Shown: positions 52,491 to 61,273, numbered from the stretch's first letter. The stretch: 64,000 nucleotides of DNA from RH-AL1 sp050013235 (GCA_050013235.1 JBEKFQ010000012.1:1-64000), one strand, 5' to 3'. Numbers and translations: made by a program. Notes: generated by a model not told the origin, from the sequence alone.

Positions 52491-53318
52491 ATGCCCTACA
52501 ATCTCATCATGCCCGCCGGCGGCCCGGCCCTGCGCGACGCGGCAACGCCGCTGGCCGTCAATTTCGGACCGGTGGCGGCCGATTACGGACGCTATCGCGC
52601 GGGCTTTCCGCAACGCTTCTTCAAGCGGCTGTTCGACGACGCCTGGGTGCGTCCGGGCGACCGCGTGCTCGATCTCGGCACCGGCACCGGCACGATCGCG
52701 CGCGGCCTCGCGCTACGCGGCTGCCAAGCCACGGGTCTCGATTTCGAGCAGAACCTCTTGACCGAAGCCATGCGGCTCGACCGCGAGGCCGCCACCGGCG
52801 TCACTTACGTCCAGGGCAAGGCCGAGGACACCGGCCTGCCCTCACGGAGTTTCGAGGTGGTGACGGCCGGCCAATGCTGGCATTGGTTCGACCGCCCCAA
52901 AGCGGTCGCCGAGGCCGCCCGCGTGCTGGTGCCGGGCGGACGGCTGATCATCGCCCATTTCGATTGGCTCGGAATGCGCGGCAATGTCGTGGCCATGACC
53001 GAGGCTCTGGTGGAGCGCTATAATCCGGACTGGCAGCTCGGCAACAATTCCGGCATCTACCCCGACTTTCTCGCCGATTTGTCGGAGGGCGGCTTCACGG
53101 GGCTCGAAACCTTCTCTTTCGACGTGGACGTCTCCTATACCCACGAAGCCTGGCGCGGCCGCACCCGCGCCAGCGCCGGCATTGGCGCATCGCTCCCGGC
53201 GGAGGAGGTCGCGCGGTTCGACGCCGAACTGGCCGAAGCGCTAAGGGAAGGCTGGCCGACCGAGCCGCTGGTGGTGCCGCACCGGGTGTGGGCGCTGAAG
53301 GGGGAATGGGCGGGGTGA
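52491..53318 (+). CDS. Class I SAM-dependent methyltransferase
   Basis: A 275-residue methyltransferase. Motif I is VLDLGTGTGTIARGLALRG (about 55-73); the segments GKAEDTGLPSRSFEVVTAGQ and CWHWFDRPKAVAEAARVLVP belong to the Methyltransf_11 group. The substrate is unknown. ATG 52491 follows GAGGACC. It is 5 bp after the cytochrome gene, so the two are likely co-transcribed. Confidence 0.9.
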   Translation: MPYNLIMPAGGPALRDAATPLAVNFGPVAADYGRYRAGFPQRFFKRLFDDAWVRPGDRVLDLGTGTGTIARGLALRGCQATGLDFEQNLLTEAMRLDREAATGVTYVQGKAEDTGLPSRSFEVVTAGQCWHWFDRPKAVAEAARVLVPGGRLIIAHFDWLGMRGNVVAMTEALVERYNPDWQLGNNSGIYPDFLADLSEGGFTGLETFSFDVDVSYTHEAWRGRTRASAGIGASLPAEEVARFDAELAEALREGWPTEPLVVPHRVWALKGEWAG

Positions 53319-53543
53319 GGGGGAGGGGTGGGGGTGCGCAGCGAGGATCGGCTAGAACTTTAATTGCCGCAGGTTCCAAATTGGGGTTCATGCGATTTTG
53401 ACCACAGCGGTCGGTGAGGTGCGGACTATAAGAACAGATGAAAACCGACGTGCCACAGACATAGCAATATTGCGGGAGGCCAATGTCTTGGTTGTTTGTT
53501 CTTTTGTGTGAGCTATGACAATCCAATTAGCGGAGCGGCGAAC

Positions 53544-54749
53544 ATGTCTTTGCTCGATATTCTTTTAGACAAAATAACAGAAACGGACCTCAACAATCTC
53601 ATTTCGACTGGTGTCCCAGAGTCCCCTACGATTGACTATAAGCGAGATACCTACGGAAACTCGGATAGAGGCAAGCACGATTTTCTCGCCGACGTATCGT
53701 CCTTTGCAAATACCAACGGCGGCGACATAGTTATCGGAATCGACGAAGCCAGCGGGTTGCCTATTGAGGTCAAACCATTCACAGGCGACATCGATGCCGA
53801 AGTTCTACGCCTCGAAAGCATCGCCCTTTCTGGTATCGAACCCCGACTGACCAATTTGCGCATTCGTTCGGTTCCCGTCATCGGCGGGCACGTCATCATA
53901 GTGCGAATACCGCGCAGCTTTGTCCCGCCACACCGGGTCATCGCGCAAAACAGCAGCCGATTTTACGCGCGAGCCGGGACAAGGAAGTACGAACCAAACG
54001 TCGACCAGCTACGCCATCTCTTTATAGATGCGCCTCACATGCTGGAGCGCATCCGGTCGTTTCAGGCGGATCGCCTTGTGAAGATCGCGGCTGGAGACAC
54101 GCCGATTCCTCTTGGTCAGCTTGGGAAAGTGGTTCTTCACGTCATTCCCCTCCCCTCTTTCGCGGACGGGCGCATGGCCGATATTGTGTCCGAACTTGCG
54201 AAAGGAACTCACGTCCCGCTTCCGCTTGATGAGGTGGGTCTCCCCTCTCAAAACTCGGTGAATTTGGACGGATATTTGAATTACTCCGTTAGCGCGCCCA
54301 ACACTCGCAAAGGCTATTCGCAGTTTTTTCGGAATGGAGCCATAGAAGGTGTCGGCGAGCTAAGAAGCGACGACAACGTAAATTCGCGTTTCATAACCAG
54401 AGACCTGACGAATCTTGTTGTGTCGCGGGTCCGACAATACCTTGACGTGTTGAAAGCCTATGATCTAGGCCTTCCGGTCTACATTTTCCTGTCTATTTGT
54501 AACGCCACTCGTGTCGTCTACCGATATGCTGATGCCTCTGGCATGGGGTGGCATGATAGCCCTCCCTTATCTCGCGAGATTGTCTCTTTGCCTGAAATCT
54601 ACATCGATAACTTTGACGTTGACGTTATTGATGTAATGCGACCAGCCTTCACCACCCTTTGGAACGCGGTCGGTTTTTCGAGCTGTGACAGATACAACGA
54701 CGTTCCGAAGTGGAAAGGCTCGAGTCCATATGCGCTATGGTGGCACTAG
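53544..54749 (+). CDS. AlbA_2/Schlafen-domain protein
   Basis: A 401-residue protein of notably lower GC content than its surroundings. Residues about 20-165 form an AlbA_2 (Schlafen AlbA) domain: ESPTIDYKRDTYGN, then KHDFLADVSSFANTNGGDIV and IGIDEASGLPIEV, and later SSRFYARAGTRKYEP. The C-terminal 230 residues have no recognised domain. AlbA_2 proteins bind nucleic acids; Schlafen-type members cut tRNA in eukaryotes and some bacterial ones are linked to phage defence. ATG 53544 has GGAG upstream; an earlier in-frame ATG/TTG (53496) is less likely. No partner gene is adjacent. Confidence 0.8.
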   Translation: MSLLDILLDKITETDLNNLISTGVPESPTIDYKRDTYGNSDRGKHDFLADVSSFANTNGGDIVIGIDEASGLPIEVKPFTGDIDAEVLRLESIALSGIEPRLTNLRIRSVPVIGGHVIIVRIPRSFVPPHRVIAQNSSRFYARAGTRKYEPNVDQLRHLFIDAPHMLERIRSFQADRLVKIAAGDTPIPLGQLGKVVLHVIPLPSFADGRMADIVSELAKGTHVPLPLDEVGLPSQNSVNLDGYLNYSVSAPNTRKGYSQFFRNGAIEGVGELRSDDNVNSRFITRDLTNLVVSRVRQYLDVLKAYDLGLPVYIFLSICNATRVVYRYADASGMGWHDSPPLSREIVSLPEIYIDNFDVDVIDVMRPAFTTLWNAVGFSSCDRYNDVPKWKGSSPYALWWH

Positions 54750-54855
54750 CATAGGGGCAATGCATTCCGCGCGATCCACGCCGTCGAGATCCATGCGGAT
54801 ATCTCAGCGATCCTCGCCTTTTTAAAAAGGCCGAAGATAGCCATCCCGGACCCCC

Positions 54856-55425
54856 TCAAGAAATCGCCGATCCAATGAGGAAAGCCCCGAACGTGCCGAG
54901 CGTCACGGCCGTTGCCTTGGCGACGTAAGGCGCGGCTCCGACGCGCGCGAGACCCGCGCCGCCCGCGATCCAAACGCCGCCGCTCGCGATCGCAAGGGCC
55001 ACGATTGCCGCGAGATGACCTATCATGGTTGCAGGACCGGCTACGACGGGCGGCATCAGGCCGAAGGCGATGACGAGGCTCTTGGGGTTCAGCAAGGTGG
55101 TGATGAAAACGGTTCGCGCTCGCACGGGACCGTTTATATCAAAACGTTTCGCGCCGCCCCGCCAAAGCGACAGGGCGGTCCAAAACAGCCAGGCCGCGGC
55201 GGTGAATTTCAACGCGACGATCATCATCGGCTTATTTGCGAGAACCGGACCCGCGAGCAGCACCAGCGATCCCACGGCAAGGATGTAACCCGCCGCGACC
55301 GCCACCACGAGCGGCAGCGCCCGACGGCCGGCGAGTGCGCCGGCCGAGGCCAGCAGCGCGTTGGTCGGGCCAGGCGCCGCCAGCAACACGAGGGACGTCG
55401 CGGCAAATGTGACGGCGTCGAGCAT
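54856..55425 (-). CDS. LysE family exporter
   Basis: A 189-residue inner-membrane protein with six hydrophobic segments, of the LysE/RhtB amino-acid exporter superfamily. The start FAATSLVLLAAPGPTNALLA contains the PGPT(N) motif of the family, and TVFITTLLNPKSLVIAFGLM is the second conserved block. ATG 55425 was preferred to an upstream TTG at 55461. The substrate is unknown. Confidence 0.85.
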   Translation of the reverse strand: MLDAVTFAATSLVLLAAPGPTNALLASAGALAGRRALPLVVAVAAGYILAVGSLVLLAGPVLANKPMMIVALKFTAAAWLFWTALSLWRGGAKRFDINGPVRARTVFITTLLNPKSLVIAFGLMPPVVAGPATMIGHLAAIVALAIASGGVWIAGGAGLARVGAAPYVAKATAVTLGTFGAFLIGSAIS

Positions 55426-55535
55426 TTTTTTCGCGATCCTGGATTTGTTGCCGGCGCGCAATCTCGACCCTAACGCCGCGGCGGCTGTTGTTTCGTTGGA
55501 TTACAGTGACACTTTACTAAACCCCGAATCCGTGG

Positions 55536-55841
55536 TCACCGCGCGGCATCGCGCCGTGCCCGGCGGGGCGATAACGTCTGTCGCGAAATATCGTGTTCGA
55601 GCAGTTCGCGGATATAGCGCGTGTAGGGAATCCCCCGCGCCTTGGCTTTGTCTTTCACGGCGTCGAGCAGCGGTTGCGGCACGCGCATATTGATTTGCGC
55701 CGCCTTTTTCTCGAATTCGAAATGAACCGGTTTGAATTGCGAAAAGTCGTAATCCGACAAATCCGCTTCATCGACGAACTTTTCGGCTTCTTCATCGGAC
55801 TTCAAAACCGGAAACGGCTTAAGATCCTTTGGAGCGCTCAT
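55536..55841 (-). CDS. CopG/BrnA-family antitoxin, orphan
   Basis: A 101-residue protein. The N-terminal half is acidic (LKSDEEAEKFVDEADLSDYD), the C-terminal half is a ribbon-helix-helix DNA-binding domain (AAQINMRVPQPLLDAVKDKA then RGIPYTRYIRELLE), the layout of BrnA/CopG antitoxins. The BrnT toxin gene should precede it, but that space (55842-56260) is filled by a T-shaped inverted repeat and possibly by a decayed toxin frame. ATG 55841 fits the family; the longer frame begins inside the repeat. Confidence 0.8.
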   Translation of the reverse strand: MSAPKDLKPFPVLKSDEEAEKFVDEADLSDYDFSQFKPVHFEFEKKAAQINMRVPQPLLDAVKDKAKARGIPYTRYIRELLEHDISRQTLSPRRARRDAAR

Positions 55842-55902
55842 CAACGTGATCCCGGCCGAATGCGAATATTCAGTGAGGACGCGCGGCGAGGACGCGGACC
55901 TA

Positions 55903-56038
55903 CCCATTGATTGCTTGGCTGACCCTCGCTCCCGGAATTTCGTGTGTCAAGGACGGCGCAAAGCGCCGCCAGCTCCGCTGGTTTCATCCTTGACACACGA
56001 AATTCCGGGAGCATCCTCGCCACCAAGCGATCAATAGG
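55903..56038. repeat. T-shaped (cloverleaf) inverted repeat
   Basis: A perfect 26-nt stem, GCTCCCGGAATTTCGTGTGT... at 55928-55953 and its complement at 55987-56012, encloses a 33-nt loop that itself forms two small hairpins (GGCGC-aaa-GCGCC and CCAGC-tcc-GCTGG). Outside the stem, ATTGATTGCTTGG (55906-55918) pairs with CCAAGCGATCAAT (56023-56035). Such a T or cloverleaf shape is typical of mobile single-strand or replication elements. Confidence 0.85.
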
Positions 56039-56260
56039 TTATCTCGCGCAGTCGCGCCTGACCACGGCCTGACCTTAAATCGCCGCGCTCGCGGCGAGAG
56101 CCGTAGACCACCATAATCCGGCCCGGACGATCCCCGCCGCGCCCCCGTCCCGGTCCCCCGTCCCGAGCTCGAAAGGAGGCTAAGGACCAACTACGCCGTG
56201 AAGCGTGGCTGTGATAGCATCCGCGCGCGGTTGGAAGGTTCCTGCTTAAAGGATCCATGC
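56039..56260 (-). other. Possible decayed toxin frame upstream of the orphan antitoxin
   Basis: The minus-strand frame ending at 56031 contains GRIMVVYGSRRERG and RLREITY, which faintly recalls the end of BrnT toxins (GRVLVVVYTxRG...RxREI). There is no BrnT start and the frame is interrupted. This may be a remnant of the missing toxin or chance resemblance. Confidence 0.2.
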
Positions 56261-56279
56261 CGCGAGGGGGGAAGAAACA

Positions 56280-56792
56280 ATGGATATGATCACGGCATTA
56301 GCGGTCAGTATTGGCCTATTGGGTGGCGTCGCGACATGGTTGTTCCTTGGGCCGCTCGGCACGCTTGGACTGTCGATCTGGGCCGCTTTCATCGGCTGGG
56401 CGACGTTTTATCATTGCGGCGGCAAGGAAGCCGGGTTGCAGAAGGCCATCGTGAACAATCTGTTCGGCGCGGTCGTCGCTTGGGTTGCGTTGTTGCTCAT
56501 CACGAAGGTCCCGCTCGCCGGTTCGCTCGGCCTGCCGGTTTGGGCTGCCATCTGCGTCGCGATCACGGTGTTCGTTCTTGTCTACGCCGCGAAATACCCG
56601 CTGTTCAGCGACATTCCCGCTGGGGTGCTTGGCTATGCCGCTGTCGTCGCGATGGCGCTTGCCGGTGGCAAGCTCGACGCACTGACGGCGGCATCGTTTG
56701 CAAATCCGCTGATCAGCATCGCGATCTCGTTGGTGATCGGCGCGTTGTTCGGCTACGTCTCCGAAAAGGCCGCGGGCGCGATCGCCAAGTAA
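56280..56792 (+). CDS. DUF1097 family membrane protein
   Basis: A 170-residue inner-membrane protein with about five helices. The start ITALAVSIGLLGGVATWLFL, the segment FIGWATFYHCGGKEAGLQKA and the repeating GLPVWAAICVAITVFVLVYA are the DUF1097 pattern (YcdZ-like). Its function is not established. GAGGGGGG precedes the ATG. A palindromic Q-like element separates it from the convergent sdhB. Confidence 0.85.
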   Translation: MDMITALAVSIGLLGGVATWLFLGPLGTLGLSIWAAFIGWATFYHCGGKEAGLQKAIVNNLFGAVVAWVALLLITKVPLAGSLGLPVWAAICVAITVFVLVYAAKYPLFSDIPAGVLGYAAVVAMALAGGKLDALTAASFANPLISIAISLVIGALFGYVSEKAAGAIAK

Positions 56793-56797
56793 GAGGC

Positions 56798-56845
56798 TAG
56801 AGCGTTTTCCACCTGGGTGAAACCGCCCAGGTGGAAAATCGCGGT
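56798..56845. repeat. Q-like palindrome (P-14-Q family), half copy
   Basis: TAGAGCGTTTTCCACCTGGG and its complement CCCAGGTGGAAAATCGC form a hairpin with a 7-nt loop. The TAGAGCG end and the CCxxGGTGxxxCCxCC core agree with Q units elsewhere, especially copy 1. No P unit follows. It sits between the convergent DUF1097 and sdhB genes, where it could stop transcription both ways. Confidence 0.7.
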
Positions 56846-56855
56846 TGAGGCCTGA

Positions 56856-57635
56856 TTAAATCTGCCGCTCGATCATCATGCTCTTGATCTGCGAAATCGC
56901 CTTGGCGGGGTTCAGCCCCTTGGGGCAAGCCTTGGCGCAATTCATGATCGTGTGGCAGCGGTAGAGACGGAAGGGATCCTCGACATTGTCGAGCCGCTCG
57001 CCGGTGGCCTCGTCGCGGGAATCGATCAGCCAGCGATAGGCCTGGAGCAACACGGCGGGACCGAGATAGCGGTCGCCGTTCCACCAATAGCTCGGGCACG
57101 AAGTCGAGCAGCAGGCGCAGAGGATGCACTCGTAGAGGCCGTCGAGTTTCGAACGGTCGGCGGGCGTCTGCCGCCATTCCTTCTCGGGCGCGGGCGTCTT
57201 GGTCTGGAGCCAGGGCTGGATCGAGGCGTGCTGAGCGTAAAAGTTGGTGAGATCGGGCACGAGATCCTTCACCACCATCATATGCGGCAGCGGATAGATT
57301 TTGACCGCGCCGGTCACCTCGTCCATGCCCTTGGTGCAGGCGAGCGTGTTGGTGCCGTCGATATTCATCGCGCAGGAGCCGCAGATGCCTTCGCGGCAGG
57401 AGCGGCGGAAGGTCAAGGTCGGGTCCACCTTGGATTTGATCCAGATGATCGCGTCGAGGATCATCGGCCCGCAATCGTCGCGGTCGACGAAATAGGTGTC
57501 GATGCGCGGGTTCTTGCCGTCGTCCGGGTTCCAGCGATAAATCCGGAATTCCTTCAGATTCGCGGCGCCCGCGGGCTTCGGCCAGGTCTTGCCGGTGCCG
57601 ACGACGGAATTTTTGGGAAGTGTGAGCTGGACCAT
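56856..57635 (-). CDS. sdhB: Succinate dehydrogenase iron-sulfur subunit
   Basis: Carries electrons from the flavin of SdhA to quinone through three clusters. The 259-residue protein has the cysteine motifs for [2Fe-2S] (CREGICGSCAMNIDGTNTLA), [4Fe-4S] (CILCACCSTSCP) and [3Fe-4S] (CHTIMNCAKACPKGLNP). It is the last gene of sdhCDAB. A perfect hairpin lies in the 96-bp gap from sdhA. Confidence 0.97.
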   Translation of the reverse strand: MVQLTLPKNSVVGTGKTWPKPAGAANLKEFRIYRWNPDDGKNPRIDTYFVDRDDCGPMILDAIIWIKSKVDPTLTFRRSCREGICGSCAMNIDGTNTLACTKGMDEVTGAVKIYPLPHMMVVKDLVPDLTNFYAQHASIQPWLQTKTPAPEKEWRQTPADRSKLDGLYECILCACCSTSCPSYWWNGDRYLGPAVLLQAYRWLIDSRDEATGERLDNVEDPFRLYRCHTIMNCAKACPKGLNPAKAISQIKSMMIERQI

Positions 57636-57672
57636 GGGTTCCCTCGATTGGCTCGACTTGACGCGGCACCTC

Positions 57673-57696
57673 CCTTCGCCCGCAAGCGGGCGAAGG
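57673..57696. repeat. Perfect hairpin between sdhA and sdhB
   Basis: CCTTCGCCCGC at 57673-57683 pairs with GCGGGCGAAGG at 57686-57696 with a 2-nt gap (a 10-bp stem with a CAAG loop in practice). There is no T-run, so it is not a normal terminator; it may protect the sdhCDA mRNA or limit sdhB expression. Confidence 0.7.
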
Positions 57697-57731
57697 ACAA
57701 TCGCGTTGATTTACCGTTGTTTTCCGTCGAT

Positions 57732-59570
57732 TCAGTACACCCGCGCCTTCGGCTCGATATACTGCATCTCGTCCGTCATCGTATAGCTGTGCACCGGCCG
57801 GTAATCGATCGAGACCGACTTCGTCTCGGGCTCGATGGAGGCCAGCGTGTGCTTCATCCAGTTTTGGTCGTCGCGTGCGGTGAAATCCTCGCGGGCATGG
57901 GCGCCGCGCGATTCCGTGCGATTGACGGCGCCGTCCATGGTCACCACCGCCTGGACGATGAGATTGTCGAATTCCATCGTCTCGACGAGATCGGAATTCC
58001 AGATCAGCGAGCGGTCGGTGATGCCGATCTGATCAGTCGCCTGCCAGACCTCGTGGATGAGCTTGGAGCCCTCTTCCAAGGTTTCGCCGGTGCGGTAGAC
58101 CGCGCAATTGGTCTGCATGACGCGCTGCATCCGCAGCCGCAATTCGGCGGTCGGTATGCCGCCCTTGGCATTGCGGAAATGATCGAGCCGCGAGAGCGCG
58201 AGATCGGCCGAGTCCGCCGGCAGTTCCGCCTGCTTGGCGCCGGGCTGCACGAGTTCCGCCGCGCGCAGGCCCGCCGCGCGGCCAAACACCACGAGATCGA
58301 TCAGCGAGTTGGAGCCCAGGCGGTTGGCGCCGTGGACGGAGACGCAGGCCGCCTCGCCGATCGCCATCAGGCCCGGCACGATCACGTCGGGATCGCCATC
58401 CTTCTTGATGAGAACCTCGCCGTGGAAGTTCGTGGGGATGCCGCCCATGTTGTAATGGACCGTCGGAATGACCGGGATCGGCTCCTTGGTGAGATCGACG
58501 CCGGCAAAGATTCGCGCGCTCTCGGAAATGCCGGGCAGCCGCTCGTGCAGCACGCTCGGCTCGAGATGGTCGAGATGCAGGAAAATGTGATCCTTGTTCT
58601 TGCCGACGCCACGGCCTTCGCGGATTTCCATCGTCATGGCGCGGGATACCATGTCGCGCGGCGCGAGATCCTTCACCGACGGCGCGTAACGCTCCATGAA
58701 GCGCTCGCCCTCGCCATTGGTGAGATAGCCGCCTTCGCCGCGCGCGCCTTCGGTGATCAGGCAACCCGCGCCGTAAATGCCGGTCGGATGGAATTGCACG
58801 AATTCCATGTCCTGCAGCGGCAGGCCCGCGCGCAGCACCATGGCATTGCCGTCGCCGGTGCAGGTATGGGCCGAGGTAGCGGAGAAGAAGGCCCGGCCAT
58901 AGCCGCCGGTGGCGAGCATCACGAGTTGCGCCCGGAACCGGTGGATCGTGCCGTCGTCGAGCTTGAGGCAGACGACGCCGCGGCAACGGCCGTCCTCCAT
59001 GATCAGATCGATGGCGAAATATTCGATGAAGAATTCCGTATCGTTCTTCAGGGCCTGGCCGTAGAGCGTGTGAAGCATGGCATGGCCGGTCCGGTCGGCG
59101 GCGGCGCAGGTGCGTTGGGCCGGCGGACCCTTACCGAAATCGGTGGTCATGCCGCCGAACGGGCGCTGGTAGATCCGGCCATCCTCCGTGCGGGAGAAAG
59201 GCACGCCCCAATGCTCGAGCTCGTAAACCGCCTTCGGCGCGTTACGGCAGAGATATTCGATGGCGTCTTGATCGCCCAGCCAATCCGACCCCTTCACGGT
59301 GTCGTACATGTGCCATTTCCAATTGTCCGGCCCCATGTTGGCGAGCGATGCCGCGACACCGCCTTGGGCCGCGACCGTATGCGAACGGGTAGGAAACACC
59401 TTGGAAATACAGGCCGTGCGCAGACCGGCCTGCGAGCATCCGACGGTGGCGCGAAGCCCGGCCCCGCCCGCGCCGACCACCACGACATCGAAGGTGTGAT
59501 CGGTGATGGGATAGGCCGCGCCGCCAAAAGCTGGGGCTTTGCCGCCGTTTAGGGAACCGTTCGATGCCAT
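57732..59570 (-). CDS. sdhA: Succinate dehydrogenase flavoprotein subunit
   Basis: Oxidises succinate to fumarate in the TCA cycle and respiratory chain. The 612-residue protein has the FAD fold FDVVVVGAGGAGLRATVGCS (about 28-47), the covalent-FAD histidine in TRSHTVAAQGGVAASLANMG (about 60-79), and the conserved GANRLGSNSLIDLVVFGRAA. Full length. It follows sdhD on the minus strand. Confidence 0.97.
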   Translation of the reverse strand: MASNGSLNGGKAPAFGGAAYPITDHTFDVVVVGAGGAGLRATVGCSQAGLRTACISKVFPTRSHTVAAQGGVAASLANMGPDNWKWHMYDTVKGSDWLGDQDAIEYLCRNAPKAVYELEHWGVPFSRTEDGRIYQRPFGGMTTDFGKGPPAQRTCAAADRTGHAMLHTLYGQALKNDTEFFIEYFAIDLIMEDGRCRGVVCLKLDDGTIHRFRAQLVMLATGGYGRAFFSATSAHTCTGDGNAMVLRAGLPLQDMEFVQFHPTGIYGAGCLITEGARGEGGYLTNGEGERFMERYAPSVKDLAPRDMVSRAMTMEIREGRGVGKNKDHIFLHLDHLEPSVLHERLPGISESARIFAGVDLTKEPIPVIPTVHYNMGGIPTNFHGEVLIKKDGDPDVIVPGLMAIGEAACVSVHGANRLGSNSLIDLVVFGRAAGLRAAELVQPGAKQAELPADSADLALSRLDHFRNAKGGIPTAELRLRMQRVMQTNCAVYRTGETLEEGSKLIHEVWQATDQIGITDRSLIWNSDLVETMEFDNLIVQAVVTMDGAVNRTESRGAHAREDFTARDDQNWMKHTLASIEPETKSVSIDYRPVHSYTMTDEMQYIEPKARVY

Positions 59571-59642
59571 GGAAACGCCTTTCAGCTCAAGGGGATTGCC
59601 GCGCCGGCAGGTTGCTCGAGAAGCTTTTGCCCGGAGGGCAGT

Positions 59643-60035
59643 TCAAGCAAAGCTAATCTTCAAAAGCGCATAGACGCTGGCGAGACCAACAGTGGCGCAG
59701 AAGGAAAGATTGGCGACCAAGGCCCAGCTCTTCCAATGCGTGTCTTGGATATAATCGTCGATGATCGACTGCATCCCGATTTTCATGTGGTAAATGCTGG
59801 CGCTGACGAAGAGAAGAAACAAAATCGTGGGGCAGGCCCTGCCGAGTTCCGCGTGCGCCTTCACGAAATCCTTGTGAACCAGCGTCACGAGGATAAAGAC
59901 AAAGGCGATCGACAACGGGATCAGCACGATGGAGGTCACGTGCATCGCCCAAGCGGCCCGGGTGCCAGACCGCGCGGTCCCGAGGAACCGGATTTGGCTG
60001 GCGGCGGTTTTCAGGGAACTGGGATCATTCGCCAT
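59643..60035 (-). CDS. sdhD: Succinate dehydrogenase membrane anchor subunit SdhD
   Basis: A 130-residue anchor with three membrane helices (about 30-52, 66-88, 100-125). The HMKIGMQSIIDDYIQD segment carries the haem-ligand histidine and the conserved aspartate-tyrosine pair near the quinone site. ATG 60035 has AAGGTCC region before it in the transcript. It lies between sdhC and sdhA in the usual order. Confidence 0.93.
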   Translation of the reverse strand: MANDPSSLKTAASQIRFLGTARSGTRAAWAMHVTSIVLIPLSIAFVFILVTLVHKDFVKAHAELGRACPTILFLLFVSASIYHMKIGMQSIIDDYIQDTHWKSWALVANLSFCATVGLASVYALLKISFA

Positions 60036-60121
60036 GGCTAGAAGGTCCTGACATCGAAAGTCACGTGCTCTTTTTATAGTCGTTTTTGATCGCCGGAACG
60101 TCACCGCCCCGCCGGAAGCGC

Positions 60122-60535
60122 TCAGGCGACGGCAAAAGCCACGAGCCACACAAGAACCGTCAACGTAATGCCGCCGGTCAATGTCGCCTTGGCCAGAAAT
60201 TCACGGCCTTCGGCGTCCATCCCATGGCCCATATCCCAAATCAGATGGCGGAGGCCGCCGAGGAAATGGTGGAACAAGGCCCAAGTGAAGCCGAACAGAA
60301 CGACAAGGCCAGGCGCTGAGCCGAGCACCGCGGAAGCCACCTCAAATTGCGCCCGACCGCTAGCTAAGGCGATGAGATACCAGGCTAAAAGCAACGTCCC
60401 GGCATAGAGCGCGGCGCCGGTGATCCGGTGCATGATGGACATCGTCATCGTCAACATCGGACGATAAATCTGCAGGTGCGGGGACAGCGGGCGCCGGGCC
60501 GCGAGGTTCTGCGTATGCGTATCGATTTCAGCCAT
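60122..60535 (-). CDS. sdhC: Succinate dehydrogenase cytochrome b556 subunit SdhC
   Basis: A 137-residue membrane subunit. RPLSPHLQIYRPMLTMTMSI and MHRITGAALYAG form the family start, and FHHFLGGLRHLIWDMGHGMD holds the haem-ligand histidine. It has three membrane helices and starts the sdhCDAB operon at ATG 60535; an extended frame upstream is not coding. Confidence 0.95.
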   Translation of the reverse strand: MAEIDTHTQNLAARRPLSPHLQIYRPMLTMTMSIMHRITGAALYAGTLLLAWYLIALASGRAQFEVASAVLGSAPGLVVLFGFTWALFHHFLGGLRHLIWDMGHGMDAEGREFLAKATLTGGITLTVLVWLVAFAVA

Positions 60536-61048
60536 GAGATCGCCATCATCCAAACGTCGAGGAGTTCCCCTTAAAACGATCCTTGCTGCGCTGCAATGGC
60601 GAGATTGCCACGCTTTCGGCCGGCAAAGGAAAATTTTGCCTATTTTTGGGCGCCGGGAACGAAATGAAAGGCAGGGAACGGAATAAAAGGCGACGAAAAA
60701 AGTGAAAGGAAGGATGTTTCGCGACAACGGCCGCTGCCGCCGGGCGTCGCGCCGGGATTACAGGAATCGTCCCGCACGGAGACATCTGGCGGAAAATTTA
60801 AATCTTTAGGGGGAAGCGGAAGATCGCGCCACCGGCGGCGATCGCAACGGCGATCCGCAAGGCCGTGCAAGAGACATCCAAATCCAGGCTGCTTCAGCCA
60901 GTGGCGATGCCATGTGCTCGTAAAGAGAAAACCTTAAGACGCCACCGTCGTTGGAACTTCAACCGGAAACCGGCCACGCGCACCTCCAAGGCTCGTTCTT
61001 CTCGAGACGAGACCTCTCACGCGCACCAGCATCCCTGCATTTCGCGGA
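60536..61048. other. Intergenic region upstream of sdhC without a recognised gene
   Basis: 513 bp. It must contain the sdh promoter (transcribed leftward). Part of 60600-60720 is AT-richer. No gene, repeat or known regulatory motif was found; short frames here have no codon bias. Confidence 0.4.
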
Positions 61049-61273
61049 TCAGCGCGCGGCTTCCAAGGCTGCTTCGCGAACACACAAGATTTTCATATAT
61101 TGCTTACCGGGCTCGGGAGCCACGGAGGTCGGCGCCAAAAGAGCCTGGCCCATGAAACCGCATTGCTGCGGCGTACTCGCTTTGGCCGTGGCAATGACGT
61201 CGATGGCGGTGTGCTGATCACAATCCGCGCCGCTCGTGTTTATCGAGCAGATGAGAACCAGAACATTCAACAT
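61049..61273 (-). CDS. Small cysteine-containing protein of unknown function
   Basis: A 74-residue protein that begins LNVLVLICSINTSGADCDQH and has four cysteines (about 9, 17, 38, 64). ATG 61273 is preceded by AAGGGG at good distance. The pattern C-x7-C, ACG-like middle and a late KILC (MKILCVRE) recalls short proteins found in rhizobia and relatives that I know only as hypothetical. No signal peptide is evident beyond the hydrophobic start. No partner. Confidence 0.65.
   Translation of the reverse strand: MLNVLVLICSINTSGADCDQHTAIDVIATAKASTPQQCGFMGQALLAPTSVAPEPGKQYMKILCVREAALEAAR

Noticed and set aside
56952..59552. An 866-residue plus-strand open frame across sdhA and sdhB
   Set aside because: It is the antisense shadow of two certain genes with all catalytic motifs on the minus strand; its translation has the arginine/glycine/aspartate pattern of GC-rich antisense frames.
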